NCBI RefSeq assembly: GCF_954871325.1
Contig: NC_088775.1
Span: 66,813,561 to 66,877,560, forward strand
Direction: 5' to 3'
From: Gordionus sp. m RMFG-2023
Taxonomy: Eukaryota; Nematomorpha; Gordioida; Chordodea; Parachordodidae
Length of the DNA: 64,000 nt
In this document: in pieces, positions 11,983-25,500 of the stretch
Layout: the number at the start of each line of letters is the position of its first letter
Numbering within the stretch: position 1 is the first letter of the stretch
The notes under the pieces: model-generated
Seen by the model: the letters and a program-made list of their open reading frames with translations, nothing else
Told to the model about the DNA's origin: nothing
Databases searched by the model: none
Position numbers and translations under genes: made by a program

Positions 11983-12110
11983 ACCCGGGCGAAGGCCTGG
12001 CTAAAGCGGGCCGAAGGCCCGCAAATTGGGGGGATTGGGGGAGAAGCTCCCCGTAAAATATTTTTAGTGGAGCCCCTGAGATTGAAATGGCTAGCGACAC
12101 CCCTTGACAA
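11983..12110. repeat. GC-rich palindromic repeat patch
   Basis: A short GC-rich island in AT-rich surroundings contains the palindrome GGGCCGAAGGCCC and a GGGGGAGAAGCTCCCC inverted pair. Its - strand translation (SPQFAGLRPALARPSPG) looks like a repeat, not a protein. A partial relative with GGCAAAACCCGTCCGAAG and a long C run lies at about 12383-12455. It is probably a fragment of a dispersed repeat; the family is unknown. Confidence 0.5.
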
Positions 12111-12977
12111 ATTTTATTATAGCCTAAAACTGAATCATTTATAATGCGCGTTTTAATTTTGAATTATCTGATTTTGCTATAATCGTATTCAACAGTATAT
12201 AGTGGGGAGTCCGGGCTAGTTTAATCATAGGGCGTGGCAAACCATTTAATTCCATTTCTGTATTTAAGAAATTGGGATATTTAAATTTTGCCTAATGTGC
12301 ATAGATGTTAGAATTAGTGCTTCCACTTGTTCAGCCAAAGTTAATGGGTGATGTTACGTATTAATATTATAATTTTTCATAGGCAAAACCCGTCCGAAGA
12401 CATACAAACTGGCGCCCCCCCCCCCCCCCCAAAAAAAAGATCCCCCTACCTCTCTCTTGGATAAATCTTGACAATTATAATTCAATATTTTATTAATACT
12501 TTTTTAGTCTTATCTATTGCTTGAGTATAATTATTTTTGATTGTTTTTTTCATATAAGATAAATATCAAGGTGAAGTGAGATGTATATTAAAAAATCCAT
12601 CATAATAAAAATGTTCTAAGCTGTCTGCCTATAATAAAAAGTTCGTTACGATTTCAGTTTCTTCTTATTTATAGTGAATAATTAGAAAATCAGTTTGACA
12701 CAGTTTTTATTCAAACACAATTTGGAGATTCAAATTTCAAGAATGACCAAACCAATTAATTTTATACTTTGTAGAAATAAACATTTATATGTTTACTATA
12801 TAATAGCTTATATCTTTCATTAAAATTGATTTGACCAATTTTTGTTTTACATTTTAAAAATGGGTCATTTTTTTGTCATGTATCCAAAAGTTATTTTTTA
12901 GAGCCCTAAATAAGAGCCACCAGGTAAAGGGTCTAATAAATTTACTTCAAATTTTGTAGAAATAAAATTAAATATGT
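12111..12977. other. AT-rich DNA without a recognised gene
   Basis: This stretch contains a run of about 19 C followed by A (12414-12438) and otherwise no coding signal. The C run sits beside the GC-rich repeat relative. Confidence 0.45.
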
Positions 12978-13934
12978 ATTGGGGAGACCGAGGTAGAATG
13001 TTTGGTATTTTGCATTTTCAACCATAAAATTTAAAAACAAAGGGAAATCACAACAAATTGTAGATTTATATTTAGCCCAATTTTCTACAAAATAAAATAT
13101 GTAGCTCTCTACTTCTAATATTTTAGGAGCTATGATTAATTACTTTTGCCATTTTACCCCATTACCCGTAGTTAAATGGCTAAACGCCAGGGTACAGTAG
13201 TTAAAATAAAATTGAACCCAACTTTATTGTTTTATTAAACAAAATATTTCAATTTGGAGGACATCTATTTATTACTTTTTTTATAAACTAAATAAAACAA
13301 TAAAATGGAAATAAATTATCAGAAATAGCACATTTTATGTGTGCCCATTTTTTGGAGTGTGTTCATTGTAGGCACATGGTACATTTCAAATTTTCTTCCC
13401 CTTCAGACTATTTTAAAAAAATTTTTTATTCCAAATAACACAAACTAACTAATGTTCATTTTTGCTCAAAAATATCCTTTTGTATGATGTAAACGTTAAT
13501 ACTTAAAAAATGTATTTTTACATCTTTGATCAGACTGGACAATTTAACCGTTTTATCCATAAGAGCTTTATTCTAAAGTGATATATTATAAAATTCACTA
13601 TTGCATGACCTCTAGTTAAGCTATAAAGTTCCGATAAATTTTAATTAATTTATAGCTAAGACTTACATTAATGCAAATTTTTAAATTATAAACATAAATA
13701 TATTTTGCTAAAAGCAAAATAAACTAAAGGATGACTTTTATCATTTATGAATAAAAAACAGTTTTGGCAAATTATGTCAAACCAGGGAGATTTTTCAAAA
13801 GATGATAAGTAAGAAATTAGATTAAAAATACATCTTCACACTAAATTTAAGGTCTTTATGCTCAAGGGTTAGAAAGTTATTAACGTTAACATTCTTACCT
13901 CGTCAATCGCTTTACATCGGTCTCCCCAACTACA
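12978..13934. mobile_element. Possible non-coding inverted-repeat element (MITE-like)
   Basis: TTGGGGAGACCGA at 12978 is mirrored by TCGGTCTCCCCAA ending near 13931. Just inside, GGTAGAATG pairs with CATTCTTACC. TA dinucleotides lie beside both ends, which could be a 2-bp target duplication of the Tc1/mariner kind. The roughly 950-bp interior has no coding sequence. The short exact repeat and the single copy keep this tentative. Confidence 0.4.
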
Positions 13935-15312
13935 TCATATATAAAATTCGTAGAAATAACCTTTTTCATTTAGCATAGTTTAAAAAGCAACTTGTTTAGT
14001 ATATCACAAGAAATATAATTCGGCTAGACAAAAATTAAAAATCATTGTCATCCATATTCACTTAATTTATAATAATAAACTTTTTCTTGGCCATTCCAAT
14101 TTTGTTCACTCACAACACGAAAGATATTAAAGTTCATGTAGTAAAAATTTATGGAAACAAGATGTGCATAATTTATTTAAGTTTTAAAAAATTGATTATG
14201 TATACTTCATGTAATATAATTAAACAGAGTGGAGTTAAATAAAGAAAGGGTTTAATCGAGTGACTATAACAATAATACTCGATTCGCTATGCAAGTTGGC
14301 GAATATCAAAATGGTGTCGCAAACAAAGGATTAAATAATTTGCGATAATGAGGAAGGAAGTAGGAAAATTATTCTAATTAATCCTTTTTTTTGAGAGTTT
14401 ATAATTTGTGATCGTATCGTATATTAAAGATATTATTCCAAAAATATATAAAAATCCTTTAGAATTTTTCCTCCTCCATACACACTATAATATTCCCTGC
14501 CCTACACCATTTTAAAAATTAGCAAAAAAGGAAATCTAATCAATATCCCTACCACCTTTTAATCCCTATTTTATTTCAATGACGATCTTACGCCCTTTCC
14601 CTGTTGAAAGTCTCTGGCCCTTGTATGAGTTCTTCTTGATGGATGAAGGAGAGCTGTTGTATATTTATAAAAGCCATTTGTTTTGATGGCTTTGAAAAAT
14701 ATATTTATTATTATATAACGATATGTATGATATAATTAATTTGTATAAAATCAAAAATAGATTTATAACCTGTTTAATATAACTTATATTTTATCTTTAT
14801 GTTTTAATTCAAAATATTTACAATGAATATAATAAGGATATGATTATTTTAATGCAGTAGTGAAAAATATCCATTTGACTTCAATGTCTCTAATATCAAA
14901 TTTGGTTCAGCAAAAATAAAATCCCCCCCCCCCCCCCGACTAGATTCTCCTTAAAAAAAAGGGGGGAAAATTTATGAAGGGTAAAAGGTTTGGAGCGCAT
15001 AAAATAGATTAGTTAAACAAGTTTTTATTTCATTTTATAATCTTCAGCAACATAATTCATTTATAATCAAAAAATATATTTAAAAAAATTATAAAAAATA
15101 TATTTAAAAAAATTATATGTATTACAAAATTCTTATTTAAGCAAATGCTCAAAATAACTATCTAAGTGAGATTCAACGTAGGTGTGACAAGAAGCATTTT
15201 AATAAGAAAAACATTGATTTAATCTAATTAATAGTAAAACAAACAAAATTAAATATATATATAAAAATATATTTATTAAAAGATATAAAATTTGAAAAAA
15301 TAAATGTAAAAT
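13935..15312. other. AT-rich DNA without a recognised gene
   Basis: There is no supported gene. A slightly less AT-rich tract at 14280-14650 (including AAAATGGTGTCGC near 14309 and a pyrimidine-rich tract) could be promoter or untranslated sequence, but nothing proves it. A run of about 17 C is at 14923-14939. Confidence 0.4.
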
Positions 15313-15770
15313 ATGAAAAAAATCAAAATTGGGCATCATAAAATTAAAATAATTCCAACAGAGGAAAAATTCTGCGAAAATGTTTCTAAATATAAAAATC
15401 CCAGAGCCCGTGGTGGCGTTCCTAAAATATCTAAAACAAAAGATGAACTGTTGATATATTACTATGAGGAGTCAAAGTCAATGCGTTGTAGATTAGGCTA
15501 AATATGGTCATCTCATAAAGGTAAAGAATGCGAGAAGAGGTCAGACCATATTTTGTTTTATTTCAAGGGGGGATTCTATTGCAATCGATGAAAAAAATAT
15601 ATAATCTTGAATAAATTGAATTTGGTCAATTACACCAAGCGTGTACTCCTACACCTATCTTTAAATTGCCAAATGGTGTTTTACTAATATCTCATGGTTT
15701 TGCCGAAAGTATCTTATTTTGAATTTCACCTGTGTTTCGTAGTTTCCTCCGATCAAAATATATATCAGAA
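15313..15770 (+). pseudogene. Decayed unidentified protein-coding relic
   Basis: An ATG at 15313 opens 62 codons (GVPKISKTKDELLIYYYEES, then SMRCRLG). The same frame continues past a stop with WSSHKGKECEKRSDHILFYF and KGGF. In another frame, about 15618-15765, EFGQLHQACTPTPIF and ISHGFAESILF continue and end near FRSFLRSKY. Composition is protein-like over about 450 bp with no obvious intron, at least two in-frame stops and one frame change. I do not recognise the family. It could be a processed pseudogene or a decayed single-exon gene. Confidence 0.5.
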
Positions 15771-16121
15771 ATTATAAATTATGAAATATTATGATTTTTA
15801 TTATTTCACTCCCATAGCCTTTTCATCAATTAGTCCTTAGTAAAATAGTTATAAATTTATTAAAATGTTATGTAAAAATATCTTTCAAATTGATTTGGCT
15901 TACACATCTTATTTTAAAATTTTACTATCTATTCAAATCTCGGTGTTATAATAAAACTTATAATATTATTTATTGCTGCAATTCGTGTTTCTTTTTAAAA
16001 TATTTTCATTGGTTTGTGAAGGATTATAATTAATAAAACTTGATGTTAAAAATAAAAAAAAGATATTTTGTTAAATTTATTTTATCTGAAAAAAAATGTC
16101 ATATTATTCAATATTAATTAT

Positions 16122-19100
16122 CAGGGTTTCGAACCGTTTAGTATAACGGTTCGGTTCGTTCCGGTTTTTAGTTTAAAATTTTATAAAGGTTTTGTTCCAT
16201 TTCGGTTTTTTAAAAAAATAATCATATCGGTTCGGTTCGGTTTATAATTTATAACGGTTCTTTTCGGTTTGTTCCGGTTTTTATAAATTTAATTTAAAAA
16301 AAAATTAATCATTAACCATGTATATATTAATTTTAGAGAAAAATCTTTTTATAATTTCTTATTTAATTTAACCATGAATGATAATCTAATAGATATTTTT
16401 ATTAAACTTAGTAAATATAAATTAGACAAATCAATTCTTTTTATTTCATAAATAAGATAAACACAAACATGCGCAAATACAATGAGGAATAAAATAACAC
16501 ATAAATATAATGAAATTTATATTATTTATTTTTAAAAAGAGAATTGGAACGGATAACTAAAATATTTTCTAATATTTCAGGATTTAATTTAGTTCTTTGC
16601 GCAGAGAGTATAAACTTAAGGCTAGAAAATGCTCTTTCTACGGATACCTGCGTAGCTGGAACTGCTAGCACAACCATAGCTAACTTATAAAGTTCTGGCA
16701 TACTATTCTTTACATTTTCCCAATAATTCAAAAGATTTGCATCTTTTTCTAATCTCTCTATATTATCAAATGACCGAATTATATACTCTATTTCTACACA
16801 TTTATTATAATTTTCTATGCCCTGAGAACAATTCTTATTAAGGCTTTCATGCGACATTAATAAATCTTCAAAATCATCATCTAAGTTATCTTTCGAATGT
16901 GAACACGTAGGAATAGTATCTAGATTTTCAATATTATGATTATTTTTTGGATTAAGTTCCAAGTTTTATAAAGATGTTTTTTGGCGATATCTTTTTCTTC
17001 AAATGATCAAAATACATTATATCTTGGGTCGAGATATATAGCTGAGCAAAAAACTTCATTTTTCAAATTAATCGCTCGTGCTTTGATTGTACAAAGTAAA
17101 AGTTTGGCAAATGAAGTGTCTATTTTGCTAGTTTGCATGATACATTTGATCCATGCTGCATAAAAATCGCCCATGGTCATTTGTTCACTTTGTATATATT
17201 TTGTCAAAATATAAGATGGATATAAAGCTTTTAATATATCACTAATTATTTTCCATTCATTCTCTGACAAACATTTTTCACGATCATTACTTTGGGCCGA
17301 TATTTCTTGGCAAAAGTTTTTTAACTCTAATAATCTTTCCAACATTAAATAGATTGAATTCCATCTTGTGCAACAATCTATTAGTGGCTTTTTTAAATTT
17401 AATTTGGACAAAATAGACATTGTAGTCTGATTTCTTATTTTTTTGCAAATGTTTCTTGCTTTATTAATAATAACAATTTCATTTGAATTTTTTATGCAAT
17501 CATTAATTGCTAATTGAAATGTGTGGGAGGCACATCTAATGCCCATTAACATGGATCTCGTATGAGGTACAAGATTAATACTTTCATTATTAAAAAAAGG
17601 TTCTTCATTTTCATTAACAATTATATCATCATTGTTATTTAAATTATCATTATCTAAATAATCATTAAGGATATCATCTTCATCATCTTCTTCATCATGA
17701 TGTATTAACAGCTTGATTAATTTAATCATGTTAGCTGCATTGTCTGTGTTTATCGTATAAATTTGATCAATTCTTATTTCATGTTCGTTTAGAACATCTA
17801 GAATAATTTTTTTTAGATATTCTGATGTATGTCTTTCTTTTATCTCTTTCATGCATAACGTTCTTAATTTTATTTCTCCATTATCTATAAATTGAATATT
17901 GATCCCCAGTATGGACCTATCATATCGAGTTGCAATATCTAATTTTAACGATATAAGTTTTTGGTATATTTCTTTTTTTAAATTTTGCGAAAAATCAAAT
18001 GCCATTTTTTTAATATTATTGGGTATATTTTCAGAATTGATGGTTAAATTACCACCCAATCCTACAATTATCGGATCTATAATATTTCTAAAGGCTTTGT
18101 CATCAATTGATTTTATTGGTCTCCCATGAACTGTGATTAACTCAGTGCAGGAGCAGATTAAAGTGTCTTTATTAATATTAATTTGTATTGTATTAGTTTT
18201 GGTAAAAGCATTTTGAATTGTATTATGATTATTTGCATTTTTTGTTATTGTTTTTTTAATAGTCAAATTATCTTTTTTTTTTTTAATAATTTGAATTCCT
18301 TATCGTGGAATCTTTCTATATGTTGTTCAAGATTTGCTGCATGGTCCCCGGTTAAAACTTTACCACAGTTTTCTAGTTTACAAGTAGATTGATTTTTTAC
18401 AATATCTAATTTAAAATATGATCGCACAGGATTTGACTTTTCCCAAACCATTTAATAGATACTAATATGCTATATGATGATGAATAGATCAGAATCTTTT
18501 ATTATAAAAATAGAATAAATAAATTTCTTAATAGAATCAGTATAATTTTTTATTTATCTTATCTGACAAGATCTCCCCCAAAAACGTGAATTATATGCAG
18601 GCCTACCCTTCATATAATTATGCCGATTTTTTCCTCAAAGATACTAACAACATTCCTTGTACACAGATGAAACTAAATAAGTGAATGGAGCTTACTAATA
18701 CCATTTTAATAAATAATTTGATTTAATAGAGAAAAGAAAGAAGCAAAAAGATAAGATATAAAATAAGAAGAAAAGAAATAGAAAAGCTGTTTAAAATTCC
18801 AAAACAACTGTCTTTTATTAAAAAATTAAAGTTAATTAAATTAAAACTTTAATGGATACTTTATCATTTTATAATTATCCAATTGAATTTCATGTGTTTA
18901 AATTTTATTTGGTACTATAAGATTTAGAAGGTTAATCAGTAAGTAGTTATTATTTCAAGAAATTATCCACTAAAGTGTAAATGGAAATAAATAAATAAAT
19001 TAACCATAAAATACAGGAATATTAATTAACAATCATATGTTTTTTTTAATTTCAGAATTCTAATATTCATTTAAGTCATTATAAATTATTCATTATGAAA

Positions 19101-19660
19101 ATATTAATTAATAAGAAATTAATATAAAACAGTATTTTATTAAAAGTAATCAGTACCTGATTTTCTTTAGATGTTAGTTAGAATTATGATTTTTCCCAAA
19201 TTATTAGCAAGTATTAATAAACTAATTAATAACTAATATACATATATATATAAGAATAAACTTGTTAATTTAAAGAATAGTCTTGTTTGATTTTAAGATT
19301 CTTATCTAATTAACTGGTAATTCGCCTAATCTCTATTAAATTGAGTATTTATTAAAGTGAAAAGAAAAAACAATAAACAAGGTGGTATTAATTGACATGT
19401 AAAAAAAATTCAATTTGAAAAGAAATAAAGAGTTTAAAAATTTCCCCAAGGAAAATTCAAATTTCAATTTTAGGTTAATAATGTTTAAATTTAATTATTT
19501 TTTAAAACCGTTTTGAACCGGTTTAAAATATTTATAACGGTTCGGTTCGCTCTTTTTATAGTTTCTTTATAACGGTTCGGTTACGGTTACGGTTCAGAAA
19601 ATTATAACGGTTCATTCCGGTTTGGCGGTTCGGTTCGGTTCGGTTCGGTTCGAAACCCTG
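16122..19660 (-). mobile_element. hAT transposon 2, complete ends
   Basis: The ends are CAGGGTTTCGAACCG and CGGTTCGAAACCCTG, flanked by a perfect 8-bp duplication TTAATTAT (16114-16121 and 19661-19668). Both ends are lined with many CGGTTCGGTT subterminal repeats over roughly 150 bp, typical transposase-binding arrays. Length is 3539 bp. The transposase lies on the - strand at 16522-18451. The roughly 1.2 kb between the transposase start and the right end is AT-rich and non-coding. Confidence 0.93.
16522..18451 (-). pseudogene. hAT transposase of element 2, nearly complete with two frame changes
   Basis: The start at 18451 opens a BED-type zinc finger (CKLENCGKVL with H-x4-H spacing at EQHIERFH). 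The core, 17007-18266, has SIKLLIHH-like acidic spacers, TINTDNAANMIKLIK, MGIRCASHTFQLAIND and LIDCCTRWNSIYLML. The third segment, 16522-16962, carries the dimerisation motif VPATQVSVERAFSSLKFIL and ends with IRSNSLFKNK. The frame changes once in a long T run near 18275 and once between 16962 and 17007, so this copy would not give a full protein as read. It is clearly related to the transposase of element 1 but diverged, and it keeps the BED finger that element 1 lacks. Confidence 0.85.
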
Positions 19661-19668
19661 TTAATTAT

Positions 19669-20678
19669 AAAGTCATGATGAGGCCAGTGTTTATAATTGC
19701 ATTACATAATATAAAAAATATTAAATTATTTTTCAAAGGGAAGGGACATTGACAAACATTTTCTTTGTAAAATTTGTATTGAAATAATATTATAGTATTT
19801 TTTCGTTTAAAAAAATATTTACACTGATCATGGTTCCATTCCATTCATTTATATGTAATCGCGAAATAGATGGAGAAGAGGAGGGAAGGAGAAAAAGCAA
19901 TCAACCTATCTGCTAATGTTTTATATAAAATACACTAAAAAAGATATACAATAATATGTAATTTATGCCTATTTTGTATAATAAAAGTTTATAAACAATT
20001 TCATTATGTTTTATTCCTTTCATGGGATCGTCGCGAATTCCTATTATTTATGTAAAAAAATGTGAACATGTGAAAATTATGAATTAAATAAAAGCTATTT
20101 TAAAAAAATATTAACAATAAAATGATATTAAAATTGTTTTCTTTTAAAGGCAAAGTTTATATATTAAAACTTATGCTAGTATCTTAGTTAATACGTAATA
20201 TTTTAATAATAAACTTATGTTCACCATTTCATTTCAGTAGTTTAAACTTAAAATTATTTACATATATAACACTGATTAATTAAATTAATATCAATGTAAT
20301 TTCTTCTCATCATATCCCTATTTTCTTTCAGAAATCAACTCAAATAAATATTAATAGAATTAAAGATATTACAATGATAATTTATGAATATCAATAAATA
20401 TTATAAAAAATAGAAATATTTTCCGGTCTCTCTATATTATGAATTATGATGGATTTTTTCTTCAATATTATTTAATAGTTAATCTTTATAACAATAATAA
20501 TTAATTAATTTTTATTTTCAAAAATAACTGAAATACCTTTAAATAAAATATTGTAGATTTATTAAACTTATTAAATGTGTGATTTAATAAAAGTAGGTTA
20601 ATTAAAGAGCGCAATCTTTTTTTTAACTAGGATTGCAGCAGGAAAATTGATTCCTTATAAAAAAAAATTAATATTAAA
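19669..20678. other. Upstream region of the neurabin gene
   Basis: AT-rich with no coding signal. A pyrimidine tract ending in AACTAG at about 20617-20630 could be a 3' splice site for an exon containing the start codon, implying an upstream untranslated exon. No TATA box or initiator can be picked out against the AT-rich background. Confidence 0.35.
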
Positions 20679-22582
20679 ATGCTCCAACTCAAAACGTTAA
20701 CAGGGAGTGACAGAGATTATATTATAGAATTGAATCAAAATTATAGCAGTACCCAGAATTCTAATGATAGTAGAGGAAAAGTTGCAAAAATGAGGAATAA
20801 ATTTCAAGATTTGTTAAATGAGGTATATAAAAATCAATCTAACTCTAAACCTCAATATACGGAGGCAAAATCTCTAAATGAAATTGATTACCTCAAAAAA
20901 ATATCAACTAATCAAGGTGAGAAAACCTTGAATAATTCAAATTTATTGGATGGACAGCCAGTGTTTCCTAAAAATTTAGGATCCTTACCTCCATTTTTAT
21001 TAAAAGCATCTATTGGAACCGGTCTTACATCCCCGACTAATCATAAAAATTTAACTTTTAATATAAATAAAACCACATTCAAAACGGAAAACTCTAAGGC
21101 AAACATTAATGAAAACAACAATATTATAGCAATAAAAGGCTCCCAAAACAATAATTTGGAAAAACTTTCTGAAAGTGTATTCAGTAATGGTTATATTCAA
21201 AATTCTGATAAAAATTTATCCAGCGCAAAATTTTACAAACAAGTTCAAAATAAAATCAAGAATGATTACGATATAAATGAATATAATTTAATCGGAAAAC
21301 AAAATTCCTTTGTTAATACTACTACCAGCAAAAATAAAATCAATACTGACCAATTAGTTAAAGAAAATAAGATGTGCAATGATTCCTTAGAAACAAAAAT
21401 TAAAGATTTTAAATTTTCATTTTCTCAACCCATTAATTATATTAACAAACAAATAGATGATGCATCCGAATATAGAAACAACTCTGATAAACTCAAATTA
21501 AGTTTTTTTAATCAACCGAACCTGGCAGTAAATTTGCCATTTATGCCCTTATACGTTGATAGATTCCACAGTAAAGGAAACAATATTCAATATACAAAAA
21601 AAAATTATCCTTATGATAATAATTCGGATAATTATTTAAATCTTTCTGATTATGCATCAGCATCATCTAAAGTCAATATTCATAATATCGATACCCTTAA
21701 TGGCCACATGGATTTTGTAAAAACCAAAAATTTCAACACTTGTTCAGAACCAATTAAATTTATTCCTCCTAAATCTATGGTTCATGACACTTATTTAAGC
21801 AACGAATTATCAGCATTTAATAACCAGAATGAAACTGATAAAAATCAAAAGCTTGATAAAGAAACTTGCAATCTCATTACATCTCTAGCTTATTACCGTA
21901 CACTATCCCCGACATTATTGAAAGCTAATTATAATGAAAATACAAAGCTTACAAAAGATAACAAGGCAAATATCTTTGACTCAAACAAAGACAAGAGCCT
22001 AAAGCTTAAGGAAACACTTAATGAAGGTATCTCGATCTTATCATTCCCACTTTCAATACAGAATGATATGTCTGCCGATGAGACTTTAAAAGATAAAATT
22101 ATTCACCCTCCTTTATCTGATTCCCCTCCAACAATTAACGATTTAACAATTGAAGTATATGTCAATACCTCCAAAAAAATTGATAACTTATTACAAACTG
22201 AATTAAATAACTCTCCCTTCTGTAACTTAATATCCCCTTTAAATATTTCCCCGCAGTATAAAAATTGCAAAAATCTTGTAATCCCTCCCTTTAAACAAAA
22301 TGATAAACCGGGCTGCATAAATAGTTTTGATGAAGTCAATAAACATTCTCAATCTTATAAGTTTGCAAAAGAGATAGTCAATTTATCAGAAGCGTTTCGC
22401 CATTTAGATGATCGTTATTTTCGAAAAAATGAATTCCTTTCACAAATAGGAGTCTTGGAGAATCGACCTTTATTAAAAAAAGATATTTTGCTTTCCCCAT
22501 TAGAGATAAATAAAACGGATTCAGAAAATAATTCGAATAATCTACTGAATAACGGGTCAGAGATGGCAATAGAAAATAAAAA
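20679..22582 (+). CDS. Spn: Neurabin exon 1: long low-complexity N-terminus
   Basis: This encodes residues 1-634 plus two bases. It starts [11 protein letters not shown] short helical segment [18 protein letters not shown] near residues 32-50 resembles the amphipathic start of actin-binding neurabin N-termini. The rest is rich in Asn, Lys and Ser with scattered proline patches ([21 protein letters not shown]) and looks disordered. The open frame runs on to 22700, but AAAA|GTATGC at 22582/22583 is a good donor and gives the phase required by exon 2, so the last 39 codons are taken as intron. Confidence 0.85.
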
Positions 22583-25500
22583 GTATGCTGTAATTGTTAT
22601 TATTAACATAATGTCAGTTGAATTTTTTAGGGGCCCCGAGATTTCGTGTATGCCATTCCATAAAGTATATAAGCCAGTAATCTTGCATCTAAGTATATAA
22701 TAACGAGTAAAAAAAATTCATGGTTCCTATCCCGTAAGATAAAGCTTTTGAAAGGCAATTAAAGCTATTATCATAATTTAAAATAATTTTGGAAAATGAG
22801 TACATTTGCAATAACTTAGGTATACATCATAGACCTGTAAGTCCAAATCAAAGCTGGCCTTAAAAACCGGGCTGGGCTTAATATTTAAAAAAAATACATA
22901 CCTGAGATAGAAAGAAAAAAAGAGGGCCTATAAATATTATTTTTTACAAATCCTGGAACGACTTTTCTAAAAAATAAATATAAATTATATCAATTAAAAA
23001 TCGGGCACGGCCGTAAAATGATAAAAATTTATAAGTAAGGGCTGGCTTGAAAAATAAATTAGAAAGTCGAGATTGGACAAACATGATTTAAATAAAAAAT
23101 TCTGGCCAGGCTTGAAAATTAAGCATTTTTAAATCGCGGGCTGCGCTTTTTGATACTGCATGTCACTAATATAGTATAGTATTCATATAAATTGGACTTT
23201 TTTCTTTGAATGATATTGTTATTTTCTAATCTCTACAACCGTAAAATATTATGGATATAAATATATAAACTAAGTTTAATAAAGTGCATTATAAATTTTG
23301 AAAAAAATAATTTGGTAAATCGTATACTACTAATGGTCTGCATAACATGCTCGAAAAGAATAATTATATCTATTTCTATGATATAGTAATTATTATACTT
23401 ATTTTATTTGTTTTTTGTTGAAAGGAGGGGGCTGAGGGAGTGTAAGAGGATAATTTTTATGAGCTAATAAAATAATATTTAACAAAACTTTCAAGCTTTT
23501 AATTGGGGAGGGGTTTTCCTAATTCACCCCCTCCCCCTCTGGTTACATTATTAGATTTAGGTATATTTTCAAGCCTGGCTAGTGCCTATTTACTGAAAGA
23601 CAGTTACATCGATAACTTTTTTAACTTGATAGGGCTCCTTCTAAAAAAAATACCCCTCCCACATAGAGACCACTGCTATGAGAGTGCAATAGTATTTAGC
23701 GCTGAAATATCTTTATTTTCACCTATATTTTATTCTTATCTTTTATTTTAAGACTATTTGTCTTTTTTTTTAAAAAACTATAATTGTTTATATTTTCTAA
23801 AGTGCTAAAATAATTAATAAGTATAATACCTTTTAATTAAATAAAAAGCATAACAATTTGGGAATAATATTCTAACCAATTTATGAAATCAATAAATCTA
23901 AGATATTTTTTATATTCACTGGAAATATATTTTCTCGCCTATATGATATATAGGGAGAGGGTAAGTAGCCATTCAGGTTGACTGGTTATACCACTTTGAT
24001 TATATAGAATATTATTATATCAATTTATTTTAAAATTAGTCAAAATGTGTTTTACGACATGTACCAGATATAATATTAATTATTCGATTGATCAATCCAA
24101 TTTTAAATATTTTTTGTAATTAGTTACCCTTTCTACTAAAATATTATTAAAAAATCATGCAAATAAATTCAAATTCTATAGAAATTTTATCCTAAACTTT
24201 TACACTATTCAAAAATTGAAAACTTAAAAATGAAATTTAATATATATTATAACCCGTTAAAATTTCTTTATAAAATATTTGACCGGTTAGATGTTGAGAG
24301 CCATTTCATAAATCAAATAGCTCAACTATTGAAAGCTAATTATAATAAAAATAAAACAATTTTAAAAATAATATAAACCTTACAACTATATATATATCAA
24401 ACCACATTCAATTTCATATCAAAATATTTCCATAAATAAAACACAGATTATTAACTTCAGAGCTATAAGCATATTAAAAATTATTATAGATTTTAATTGT
24501 GATATTAAAAAACAAGTATGGCCAGTCAGCACAGAATATTTGGCCAGTCAACACCATGGTTGGGTTGATTGGTCCAAAAACCCATCTTTACATAAAAATA
24601 ATCTGGATTTTTTTTGATTAATGACAATTATTAACAATTTCAATAAGAAAAACAAAATCATAGACGTATAACTCAGGTCTCCACTTGAAATAGTATATTA
24701 TCTAAACAATAAATTTTAAAAATTCATATTGGGGGGGGGGGTACACTAATTGAACAAAAATATACCATATTTAAAGACCCCAATTTTTAGAATATATTTT
24801 AATTGATTGGAAAATCAATTTTGGTCTTCTATCTGATGTATTTTTTATCTAGTTTAATTGTCCGGTCAGCTAAGAAATCTTACTGGACTTTGAAGAGAAG
24901 ATATCTGATAGCAAGAATACGCTACACAATTTTGCATTTTAGTGAAAAAATTTAACGAAAATTAATATTAAATTAAGTTAAAATTTTTTTTATTTAAAAC
25001 ATAAAAAACATCGAAAAAGGCAATTTTATTATTTTTAACTCTGGGCATATAAATTGTTGAGTTAAATTCATTCCTAATCAAATCTGCCAATGAATTTAAA
25101 ATAATTTTATCGTTAACTTTTGATTTTAATATAATTTATTTTAATTTTTCCATATAAATTATAAATGGCTTTAAGATAAATGGCAAAATAGTCTGAAATT
25201 CATAGTGTGAGTATTCTAAACATGCTGAAATACATTTACTCTAAAATCGAATTCTTTAAATTTAAAAAACGTGTTGAAGAAATGATTTTAGGTTTAAAAA
25301 AAATTACACATTGACGGGAAAAACACACTGACGCTAACATTCATATCTTCTTTCTTTTCATCGTGGAATTGGTTCCTTTTATAATTAAATTTTAAAGTAA
25401 ATAATAAGCATCATTAATATTCTAATTTGATGTTTGACCTCATACATTGTTACCTGATTTTAAGATATAACCTTATCATTGCTTTGCTTTAAAGAATTTT

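Noticed and set aside
11888-12100. A 70-codon - strand frame
   Set aside because: Its 'protein' is the translation of the GC-rich palindromic repeat. No start context or family is visible.
22583-22700. Neurabin exon 1 extending to the stop at 22700
   Set aside because: A good donor at 22583 gives the phase required by exon 2. The remaining residues are hydrophobic and unlike the exon.
23503-23751. An 82-codon open frame ([12 protein letters not shown]...) as a gene
   Set aside because: It lies within a G-rich dispersed repeat in intron 1. The related copy at 27834-27960 translates differently.
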